A DNA stretch of 64,000 bases from Symsagittifera roscoffensis. Lineage: Eukaryota > Xenacoelomorpha > Acoela > Convolutidae. The stretch lies in contig NC_087070.1 in assembly GCF_963678635.1 (NCBI RefSeq), forward strand, positions 42,890,988 to 42,954,987, read 5' to 3'. Each line of letters starts with the position of its first letter. Position 1 is the stretch's first letter. Below, in pieces: positions 45,001-57,000 of this stretch. Made by a program: the position numbers and the translations under genes. The notes under the pieces were generated by a model, which was given only the letters and a program-made list of their open reading frames with translations, was not told the DNA's origin and ran no database searches.

Positions 45001-48000
45001 TAAGAGAAAATATTAGCAGATATCATTATTGTTTATTTTTTGGACAGGCGAGGAGGCGATAGTGCTCAAGTGTGGCAGTCGGCTGTGTGGGGAGGGGGGA
45101 GTGTTGCTGAATGTGCCCCTCCTTCAGAGCAAGTCTTACTTCGAGGTCAAAATACAACAGTCAGGTACACCACAACATGACACTAGACAACACTAACACA
45201 TCCTCACTTAAGTCAGTTTCTTGACTTCGAAGAATTTGCATTGACTCATCTGAGCACAAAATCATTTTGTTTGATATTGCAATTGTGCATTTTTTTTTCA
45301 AGGTACCTTTTAGGTCCTCTTTTTCCTAGATCTGGAAAAAATTTGGTTCGAAGCTTTTATACATGACGTACAAATGCTTTGAAGCGATTATCTCTGAAGT
45401 CTGACGAGAAGATTTGAAGTTTCGATGCTGTGAATTGCAAATAAACATAACAGCGTGAACAGATTTTAAGCAAATGAACAGATTTTGAGTCATGTTTCTT
45501 TTATGAAAATTGTCATTTTTACGAAGGGGCGGGAAAATAGAAAAGAGAAGTAATTTTTTCCCAGATATAGAACAAAATAAAAGAGACAATTCACTTTGTG
45601 TGGTTGATCCTAGCCGTCTGCTGTGCTAATAGGCAATTGGGGAGTGGGTGTTGCAACGAGAGACGCAGACCTCAGCCATCCTCCTTTGGGTCGCGACTTC
45701 TTCTCTTGGGTAATGCGCAGCACGGGCGAGTTGTTCCACGACGACAAAGTAGTCTCAACCGCATCTCTCCCCAGTGCAGCCGATTCATCCAGGTAATTGC
45801 TACAGTCCCCTTTACAGACATCGATCTTGTTGCGTTTTGTTGTAGGATATATTAAGCAATGGGAAGGGGGGTTGCATCTAACCAATGTCGCGTTTGAGGC
45901 TGCTAAAAGACCGGCTTGCTAAAAGAGCCCCAGCATATGTGGTTGCAGACTATTTTGCTGTCAGGATTGTTTAAGAACTGGCGTAGGGTAAAATTAGATT
46001 AGTTGCTTTTTTTTAAATTTATTTATATGTGACCTGTATTGGTCTTTCGTTTTGCATTTTGTTTTTGAAATGAGAATTAAAATAGCCGGATTCACATTTC
46101 TTCGAGCGTGAACATTTTTTGTGCAAAATATGTGATTTTGTAAGGGCGAAAAAATATGCCTGTAGAATTTGAAGAGATCCTATTGGCGACTGAGTCTTAC
46201 TGAGTCGATTTTATTCAAAACATTCGATCAGAAACGTATTCAGAACGTGTTTACTGGCATATGGATTGTGTCCATGCTGGATTTTTCCGTGTGGAATAAA
46301 ATGGCTCGATGCTTCAAACTTATGCCGTGTAATTGTTTAATTTTGACATGTTTCTGATTTAGGTCCAGTCATAATCTGGTGGTGTGTAAGAGTGGCCGGA
46401 CTGCGTGTGGAGTCCAAATGAGTGACTCATCTGTGAATCAAGAGAGACTGGGAAATGTGGCCAGCTTCGAAGACGGAGACATAATCGTAAGAACTGTTTT
46501 TTGATGAAGTTTAATAAGCCTTCACCATGCTGGTGAATTATCTAAACTCAAAAGGACCTAGACCAGGTGACTGATTGGTGTACGCTAAGCTCCACAGAGC
46601 TGAACCACGACAATTGCTGTTGAAGCCTAAAAAAGACATTTCAGCTTTCTACTTGAACTAAATCTACGATTGAACTGATTTACTTATTTAAAACCGCATT
46701 TTTACAAAAATCAATTGACTTCTATCTATAACTCGTGAAATAATTTACACTCTTTGCAAATCACTAGTTTTATTCAGTCGGATTGGTGATTTTTCATTTC
46801 CCAACTTTTGCTGCACAACATTTTTGGTGCAACGCGACTCACGAACGTACCAAAGATTAGAAACAAAGAGGAAAGTTAAAAATGTCATCACCTGCTAGTG
46901 ACATGAGCAACGTGACGCTCACTCTTCCTGCTTTGAAGCGATCAAGAAGTGCTAACATCGGTGTCATTACCCGATCGGAAAATGCCGTCTCAGCAATCTT
47001 CGACAAAGAGGCATCTGCTCTAACTTACAAGGAAATTGGAACTCTCAAGGCCAATCTCACGATGTGCGAACGAAAGAAAAAGGAACTGGGAGAGCTTAAT
47101 CAGCAAATTTCAAGTTTTCTAAACGATGATGAAGATGCACTTGAAGTTGAGTTGGAGGAAGCTGAGAAAATCTACCTTCAAGTAGATTGTTTGATGGAAA
47201 TGATCACAACTATGTTAGATGACCGAGGAAAATGTTCAACTGAATCGGTCAAAGATGACGACAGCGCAAGCGGAACCGGATCCTACAAATCCACTTCCCA
47301 ACGTGGTGCTGGTCGAAAACAAGATACTTGCCTGAAGTTGCCGAAACTGAATTCGCCAACATTTAGCGGAAGGTATGATCAATGGCTACCTTTCTTAGAT
47401 TCCTTTGATGGAGCAGTTCACTCAAATGCATCGCTGTCTGATGTTCAGAAACTGCAATACCTAAAGGGTGCCCTCAAGGATGAACCGTTTCGTTTGCTAT
47501 CCCACTTGCCTACTACAAACGCGAACTACTCAGTCGCAAGGGAACTTCTAAAGGATCGATATGCTGATGTCAAGATGATCTCACACGCTCACTTGGAAGC
47601 AATTTTTGAATTCACCCCAATGAAGCATGAGTCATCCGCTGCAATACGTCGCTTGATTAACACCTAAATGAAAACACGATGGCACTGACAGGACTTGGAC
47701 TAAAAATTGATCAATGCGATTTGATCTGGGTTCACGTTTTGGCCAAGAAATTAGATTCTGAAACTAGAAGACAATGGGAACTTTCCTGCGCGGGAAGTGA
47801 CATGCCAAAAATCAAGCAGATGAAGAAGTTCTTGGAGGAACGATCTCGCGCCCTAAAAGCTACGAAGGACCTCCAGTTACCTTCAATTCATAGAAAAAAT
47901 CATCAAGGAAGTTCAGACCAATCTGGAAATTCTAAGAACGATGACAAGGTACAGACATACCACACGAACTCTGCTAAGACGATCAGCTGCCCATGCTGCA

Positions 48001-51000
48001 GTGGTGATCACCGCGTGTATCAATGCACAAAATTTCAGGAAATGTCAATTTCCAATAGAAGACAAGAAGCCAAATCAAAGCGATTATGCTTCAATTGCCT
48101 GTCCCTTGGACACCAAAATCATGAGTGCAAGTCGAAGTCAACGTGCCAAACCTGTCGAAAGGGTCATCACACGTTACTTCACATCCATACAGACCCAAAC
48201 AAGCATACCGGACTTGAAAATAAGTTTACGGGTCATGGGGGTACTAGTACATGTGCCACTACCATACTGGGAACTGTACTAATTGAGGTGAAAACTGCAA
48301 ATGGCGGTTATCACAATTGTCGAGCCTTACTGGACAGCGGATCTGAATGCAGTTTCGTTACAACCAGCTGTGCTAACCGACTCAAGCTACCAATCAAGAA
48401 ATTGACTCTTCAACTAACTCGAGTTGGCGGAGGAGCAAAAACTGTGAAATCTGGTTCTGTCAATCTGGAAACAAAGGATTCTCAGAATCAATCTCTACAT
48501 ATTGAAGCCTTCACTCTTCAAAAACTTTCTGGCTACCTGCCCAGAAAACGGGTGAATATACCGAACAGTTTGGATATCACACGTCTTAAGCTCTCGGAGC
48601 CAGACTTTGACAAACCAAAGGAAATCGATATAATCCTAGGCTGTGATGTCTACAACGACATTGTTGGCTGCGAAAAGATTAAGCTTACAGACAAGCTTTA
48701 TGCACGTGACACTCTATTTGGTTGGATGATTAGCGGCAGAACACCCGGTCCTCCAACAACCTTCTTCAAGTCATTTCATGTGTCTATTGACGATAGTCTA
48801 AGGAAATTTTGGGAATTAGAAGAAATTCCTGATTTCAAAAAGACAACAACACAAGAAGATCGATGTGAATCTCACTTTAAGGAAACAACCATACTACAAA
48901 ATGGACGATTCACCGTGCAGCTGCCTTTCAAGCCCAATAGTCAACTTGGCGACAGTTTAGCACAAGCAAAACGCAGATTCAATTATCTCGAGCGACGACT
49001 GGAACAGAATCCAGAACTTAAAGATCGCTATACCGCATTCATAGACGAATTTCTCGATATGGGGAATATGGAGTACATACCGCCTGGAGAAATCGAAAAG
49101 CCAGTTGATAGCGTATATTATCTGCCACATCACTGCGTTTTCAAGGAAGATTCTACTACCACAAAGCTACGTGTAGTTTTCGACGGATCTGCAACAACAT
49201 CAACCGGACAATCACTCAACGACACTTTGATGGTTGGTCCCACGGTACAAGACGACCTCTACTCGATAATCATGCGCTTCAGGTTCTACCCAATTGCTTT
49301 GTCAGCAGATATCGCAAAAATGTACCGAGTAGTTGCTCTAGAGGACAAATCGAAGGATTTCCATCGCATACTTTGGAGATCAAATAAATCGGATGAAATC
49401 AAGCATCTCAGGATGACACGTGTTACATATGGAATAGCTTCGTCAGCGTTTCACTCAACAAGATGCCTCAATGAAGTAGCAAATCAATCTAAGAACCCAA
49501 TGATCAAAGAAAGTCTCAAAAATTGTTTCTATGTAGACGACTTTCTTGGTGGCGCTAATGATAAGCATGAAGCAGAAAGACTCATCTCTGATTTGTGCGA
49601 AGAGCTGAACTCTTATGAATTCCCTCTACGAAAATGGACTTCAAGCAATGCTAAAATAATTGAAGGATTGCCAGAACATCTCCGCGAAAAATCGGATGTG
49701 CTGGAACTTTTCTCTGACGAATACAAAATCAAGGCGCTAGGAGTCAGTTGGAAGCCCAATAAGGACATTTTTTGTTTTTCAACTGCCTTACCAGAGCTGA
49801 AACTGCTTACAAAGAGGACTATTCTGTCCACAATCTCAAAATTGTTTGATCCGATGGGATGGCTAGCTCCATTCATCATCAATTTCAAATGTCTCATGCA
49901 ACAACTATGGGTCCAAGGTTTTGATTGGGATTCTGAAGTCGATCAGAAAACCAAGGAAAAATGGTACGAGCTCACCGGAACATTGCCTCAACTACTGAAA
50001 CTACAGATACCAAGATCTATGAGCTCACATCCAATAAAGGAGGTTCAACTTCACGTATTCTGTGATGCTTCCGAAAAAGCATATGCAGCCGCAATCTATG
50101 CAAGAATTACCAATGATGATGGCAAGACTTTTGCATATCTACTGACCTCCAAAACAAAGGTTGCTCCGGTCAAAGCAATCTTTGTTCCCAAATTAGAGCT
50201 CTGCGATGCAAGTTTAGCTACCAAACTTCTTAAATCAGTTCATTCAATTTTGAGGAAAACAAATCTCAAGATAACTTCACACGCCTGGACTGATTCAACA
50301 ATTGTCTTGCAATGGCTTGCTCAACTTCCAAGAACGTGGAACACTTTTGTTGCAAACAGAGTTTCACAAATACAAGAGACCCTACCCAGAAGTGATTGGA
50401 AACACGTGCCAACAGCAGTAAATCCAGCTGATTTAGCCTCTCGTGGTGTATTAGCTGACACATTAATATGTTCCTCACTCTGGTGGAATGGACCAGATTG
50501 GCTGACCAAAGATGAAAGGCACTGGCCCAACCTACAACCATCTCTAGTTGAAGCACCTGAAAAACGAACCGTCAAAGCCAAGACTAATGCAGAAAGTGAA
50601 CAAATTCGAACTGTTCTCGCAAATCATGCTCAAAACGAAGAAATGACGGATGGAATTTTTCGTTTAAAGAACTACAGCACTTGGAACAAGACAGTACGCA
50701 TCGCATGCTATGTACTATCATTTGTTCAACATCTTAAGCATAGAGTATCGACAAACTATCGGAAGCGGCTCAGATCTAAGCGGACATCTGATGTACAACT
50801 TGAAGAAGATTGTCTTAGTCCTAAAAATAGAATTATGGCAAAAATGCTAATTCTTCGTTTAGACCAAGAAATACACTTCAAATCAGAGCTAAATTGTCTA
50901 AAGGTGAAAGGGGAGCTGAGTAAAACATCGAAACTACTCAATCTTAGTCCGTTTTTCGACAAGGATTACGATCTACTAAGAGTTGGAGGCAGACTTTCAC

Positions 51001-54000
51001 AATCGAACTACCCAACAGACAAGAAGTTTCCAATACTCGTTTCGAAAAAATCTGATTTAGTATCCCTACTTATACGCAAATATCATGAAGATACTCTTCA
51101 TGGCGGGGGGCAATTAGTACTGAACACAATGAGAGAGGAAATTTGGATAATCGGAGGTCGTGATCTAGTTCGACAGTTCATTAGAAGATGCATGAGATGT
51201 GTCCGATTTAGTCAGCAACCTACTTCTCAATTCATGGCTGATCTTCCTACAGAAAGAATAACACCCGCTAAACCATTTGCTCAATGTGGAATAGACTTTG
51301 CTGGTCCCTTTGAAATTAAGGAAGCAGAGGTCTCAAAAATTTATGTTGCCGTCTTTGTTTGTCTCGCGACAAAAGCTATTCATTTGGAAATGGTTACTCG
51401 TCTAACCAAAGAAGCATGCATCCTTTCATTGAAACGATTTACTGCACGCCGTGGCAAACCTGAGAAGATCTTAAGTGACAATGGAAGCAATTTTATCGGG
51501 GCACGAAATGATCTGATCAAAATCAAGGAACTGCTCGACAAAAATGGAACGGACAAATCAGTTGTTAGTTTCGTCAATAGCCAAGGAACTGAATGGGTCA
51601 CCATCCCTCCTCGTGCTCCTCACTTCGGAGGACTCTGGGAAGCAGCTGTAAAAAGTATGAAGAGACATATGCGAAAAGTTATAGGACTGCAACGTCTCAG
51701 TTTTGAAGAATTTCTTACAATTCTTAATCAAATTGAAGCTGTCTTAAATTCACGACCATTGTATCCAATGTGAAGTGATCCTAACGACCCAACTCCGCTG
51801 ACACCCGCTCATTTTCTGATAGGGGAATCATTGCTAACTCTTCCCTCTGCGGACATCCAAGTTTCAACCAATGTACGATATCGACTATTACAGAATATGA
51901 TCAAGGATTTCTGGAAAGTTTGGAAAAGGGATTATCTCATAACGCTACAAATACGGAAAAAATGGTTCACGGATGGCCCAGAATTTAAAGTTGGCAACCT
52001 AGTCCTACTTGCCGAAGACAATGAACGACCGCTAGAATAGAAAACTGGACGAATCATAGAAGTTTATCCTGGAAATGACTCAATTGTTCGAGTGGTAAAA
52101 GTGAAGACCACAACTGGTGAATACGTACGCCCAGTCGCGAAGCTGCGGAAGCTACCAGTATAGCAACCAAGTCATATCCAATGTGCAGTTCATTTAAAAC
52201 AAGAACTTTATAGTGCTAAAAAATCGAAAAATATCAAAATGTGCAGTTTTCAAATTTTAAGAAGTAGTACCCCCATGACCCTTTTGAAAGTAGGAACCTA
52301 AATTACCCCCTATGCAATGCATTATGGTCTGAATCGTTCATATTGACCACTTTCATGTAAATTCCCAATGTTGTATGTTCATAAAAGTCGAAAATGATGT
52401 AAATTTTCATCAATTTTTGTGCTAAATCGTGCATTAAAATTCGTATGAGGTTGTACCCTCATGACCCAAAATAAAATTTTTGTCTGAAAACAGCTAGGAT
52501 ACGCCTACACTACTGTCTTGAATGTAACAATAGGCTCTCTGATCACGTCAACTGTTAAATTGTTATATTTGCCTTTAAATTATATTCAAAGATGTCGTAT
52601 TGTAATGATTTACAACCATTAATTCGCATAAAATGTTTTTTCTAAGTACACAAACTTTCGCTCATGACTCGTACCGTTAATACTTCACTTGTATACTCCT
52701 TACTTATGGTGCAGTCACATTTAGTTCATTTATTGAATAACTGTTAACATATTTACCGTTGAACAGTCATTCGCTGTCATCTGGTCCTCTTCGCTTGTTG
52801 ACCCTGCAGTGTTGCTGGCAGCGCTTCCACGCAGATGCTACCAAGGAAAGTCTAGTTTGCATCTCCGGATAGTACATACAGCAGACCCTCTCTTCGTCGC
52901 AGAGAGTCAGAACTGCATGGCACCACGCATATGGAAGATACAAACTTTTCCCCTCCTCAAGAACACCATAGTGGATCAGTTTCTTCTGCCGAGGACCAAG
53001 GTTCCTCAGATACTTAGCAGCATCAGTGAACCCCATCTCCGAATCATTGCTACCGGCCAGGCGCTCAAGTTCACCAGAGAGATTAACTTCAGATGTCATC
53101 AGCCACAACTTTCGGCCCCCCAGAAGACACAAAACAGCATCATCTTCCTCCTCCAAGTCTTGATGGAAAGTCCGGAAGGACGAGGACTCTACAAAAATAC
53201 CTTGGAGAAGAGAAGAAAAGACCTGCTTTGGCCATCTGGTCTGACCTCCAGACATGACGCCAATAAGACCCTTAGCTGTCACACTAGGAGTCTCTCGACA
53301 GTTAACTCGAACCTCCCAGCCAGTGAACAATGACCCTTCTACGTTGAGGTCACTGATACGTTTAAGACCTCTAAGTTGCTTCTAAAACAAAACAAACAAT
53401 TGATGCACACCCGCTATACTCTACTAGTATGATACAATGGAATAAATGCTACTCACAGTCTCAGCTTTCGGAAACCGCAGAACTGCCCTATCCACGATTG
53501 CAGCTTCCTTCCTTGAAGACTGGATCTCATCCAACGACTTTACAGGAATCGGAGTGAAACCCAGATCTCCTCTGGTCACTGCATCGAAGAAACCCTGCAG
53601 GTCCTCCCGGTCGACAGCGCCCCGCCTACTGGACCTTCGCACCTCGCCATGTGGAGGCAGACGTGGTGCTCTGCCCGACTCCGCCCTGCTCTTTCTCTCC
53701 TTTGTCTCGTGCACTGTGAATGGATAGTCGTACCCAGACATAACAACGATCTGAAAATTGAAGATACTTCAAGGGAGGCGGAATGTTGAAGCCTAAAAAA
53801 GACATTTCAGCTTTCTACTTGAACTAAATCTACGATTGAACTGATTTACTTATTTAAAACCGCATTTTTACAAAAATCAATTGACTTCTATCTATAACTC
53901 GTGAAATAATTCACACTCTTTGCAAATCACTAGTTTTATTCAGTCGGATTGGTGATTTTTCATTTCCCAACTTTTGCTGCACAACAATTGCTACTTAATT

Positions 54001-57000
54001 GCAGTCGCACGCCAATCGCAGAAGATATCTGAATTTATTATCAAATGAGCAAATGTTTCATTTTGGCGACACTGTTTTAAAGTTGTAAAATTTCTTATCG
54101 GCTAATTGGGTCTTGTTTATTGCTAGTATCTCAGAAGCAATTTCAGATTTTGTTCGCGATTGTTGGATTTACTCTATTTTTACTCATGCGCAATTTTATG
54201 AAAGTTCAAATAAAACTACCATTATTTAAGAAGTAATTAGGTAAAGTTCATTTCAGGTAGAATTTATTTCAAAAACATTTCCGGAAAAAATCTACGTAAA
54301 TCTAAAAATCTACGTAAATCTAAGAAATCTAAAAATCTTGTAAATTTAAGAATTTTGAGTGTGATTTTGAGTAATTTTTTTAAAAAATATTTAAAGAGGT
54401 TTCGGCGGCTTACGTTATAGGTTTTGTCGATGATTATTGCGTTATTTTTAGGACAAATTAAATATTTATGCGATTGTGTTTCAGCACGGATGGGTCGTAA
54501 AAACTTTGGAAACTTCATGAAATTTTTTATGACGAAAGTTATCTATTTGGTGCTGAATCGCATTGGCAATTTGTTAGCATATGAAGCGGCTTTATTCGTG
54601 ACTATTTTTTGTCGGTTGTTAAGCTTGAGTGGCTGAGACGATAGTGCGCGATGCTCAAAATATCTTAATTGCAGTAGGTCGCAGGTTCGAATCCTACTTT
54701 TCCGAGTTTTTGCTAATTCGAGGCTTATTTCTACTTTTTTTATTTAACTTGATAGAGCTGCTTTTTGGTCGTGTTCTCGCAAGTGTTTGCGAAGCGCATC
54801 TTCGAATCTGTATAAAAGGAAGGCAAACTCCACTATTGAACATCAAAAGTGTAAAGTTCACGACAAACGTGAACGATATGTTTTTCTTCTAAAAAGTTTT
54901 TTATTAGTTATATGGAAACTATGCAAAGAAGTTTATGGTGACCCAAAATTTTCTGAAGGAAGTGCAGTTGTGTAAATTCCTAAGATTTCTGGATTTTTGT
55001 ATATAAGGAATTTTAGAACTAAGTTAAATATTTTTCTCTTCATCCTTTTCTTATCCAAATCAATTAATGGAGTATTATGATAATCAATTATCTCCAGCGT
55101 CTCAGGCAATGCATTCCGAACAGACTAGAGACTTGTATTACAAATGAATCAAAAATCTAAGTATTTCTCTGCTTGCTGATTTTTGAAAAGGAATTTAAAA
55201 AACTCACTTGCTATAAATAATTCGTTTTTGTTGCAATATTTCGCAGTTTTTTATGAAAGTATAAATTTGTAGAAGTTTGGGGATATATTTGTATTGCAAG
55301 TGGTTCGGTCGAAGCACAGCTTCGTTTCGGTGTGAGACAATTGATACCTACGAAGCAGGGGCGGATCGAGGATTTTCACGAGGGAGGTGCGGATTTTGAA
55401 AAAACAGGCCAAAAAGGCTTTTTAGGCACTTTTTGGAAAAATTTGACGGCGCGCGCTCCCCCCTCAGAATTAGTATATATTGGCGCCAAAGGCGCCTTAA
55501 GAAAAATTTTAGGGTCGGTCGGCAAAAAATAGATTTCTTAAAAAGTACCAAAGGGTGGACCCGTTGGGTCGGCAGGGGGTCGAATCCCTGTGGGGAGGGG
55601 GTGTCCGCTCCCCCTCCCCCTAAATCCGCCCCTGCTACGAAGGCTGTTGGTCAGTGAAATACAGCGGATTGCATGAAAGCATCTTCTTTTGAGAATGCAC
55701 GTGCTTAATTCTTTCTGTTATTGAATTTATTGATCGGATTTTTGAGGTCGTTTATTTTTGTAAAAAGTTGTTCTTGATTGTCTGCTTCGTTGATTTTTTT
55801 TAAATTATTTTAAAGTTGAATTATTCAAATCTAGAAATCATCAGTTGCGCTTTTTTTTTCTTAGTTCAGCATGTCTTGACTTTAAAAATATGATCTTTAT
55901 ATGAAGATTCAGGAAAGTATTGTGTTAATTCGATTTGAGTCACTGTTGTTTTTTTTTGTTACAGGGAGTGGCGTTTGACCACGTATCTCTGCAGTTCTAC
56001 CTGGGAGGAATCAAGCTAGAAGGAGCCTCCTTCCTCAACATCAAGGGCCAAGTCTACCCGCTACTATATGGTAAAAACTGCTTTCTCTTTTTTTGAGGTT
56101 TTTTATTACACTTGCGAAGCAAAGTTATAGTACGAACTTTCTTTTTTTTTCCAACCCAAGTCGCAAATATTGTTGCGACTTCTGATGCGTTTAATTCGCA
56201 AATTTTGTTGCGACCTAAAGCAACAATATATGCTGCATCGAGTTCGCTGCATCAAATTGGCATGACAGCTTATTTGTTGCATCTCTACAGCTTATTGATA
56301 TTATTTGCTTTGAATTTCGAATAGTTATAAGTTTGCAGAGTTGATGCATTTTTGATTCATCAAGTGAGCCGAAAAACTATTTTCTTCAAACAGCTTAACA
56401 ATAATAAATTTTTGATTTCAGAAATTTTTAACTTAGTATATCTCCCAGTTTTTTCAAATGCATAATTTATACATAATGGGGCATTATGATTTGCAATTTA
56501 ATATATGCAAAATTGTATCTTGTTGTATTTGGTGCTACTTTTGCTGCATCGAATTGGCAATTTATTAGGATATGTAGCTGCATTATTTGTGGCTAGTTTT
56601 TCGGGATTTTAAGCATCTGTGTCCGAATGGTTAGTGCGCGACACTCAAATTTGCTAGGTCGCAGATTTTTGCTAATTCGAGTTTTTGCTAAGCCTCGAGT
56701 TTTTGCAAATTTATTTCTACTTTTTCTTATGTCACTTGATAGAGTTGCTTTTTGCTCGTGTTTTCGCTTCTGTGTAACTTAAATTTACACATGCAGGCTT
56801 GCGAGAATTTTTTAAATTGTATGAAGTATATCTTTGAACTTAACTCGTAAATGAAAGTTCTAATTTTGTTGGCACTTATATTGCATAATAAATGTATAAT
56901 GTATTCTCCAACTAATCAGTGGCTAGTGTTGCGTTTCTGTAAGCGCCGGTCTGTAAAGGGAAATCGATTAGAGTTCTTGGATGCTCGAGAACAGGGGTTC

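Larger units (their letters stand above)
46618..53986 (+). mobile_element. Complete BEL/Pao LTR retrotransposon (7369 bp)
   Basis: The element has 203-bp LTRs, a TGG-type primer site, gag-pol in BEL/Pao order (gag, zinc knuckles, protease, RT, RNase H, integrase), a polypurine tract before the 3' LTR and 5-bp ATTGC target duplications. The LTRs differ at one position by eye, so insertion was recent. It lies in the SPRYD7 intron between coding exons 4 and 5, in the host gene's orientation. Unusually, 1.6 kb between pol and the 3' LTR holds an antisense two-exon gene. Confidence 0.95.

Noticed and set aside
47655-47680. Programmed frameshift between BEL/Pao gag and pol
   Set aside because: The continuation resumes exactly where expected after loss of one base, there is no slippery heptamer, and other lesions show the copy is decaying. 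A simple deletion or sequence error is more likely.
52809-53333. 174-codon plus-strand frame in the BEL/Pao 3' region
   Set aside because: It is the shadow of the antisense JmjC-like exon, has no recognisable domain, and the minus-strand frame has domain motifs, splice sites and a poly(A) signal.
54622-54706. Candidate functional tRNA gene
   Set aside because: It has A and B boxes but a mispaired T-stem, no closing acceptor stem, and a second decayed copy at 56.6 kb. A SINE fits better.
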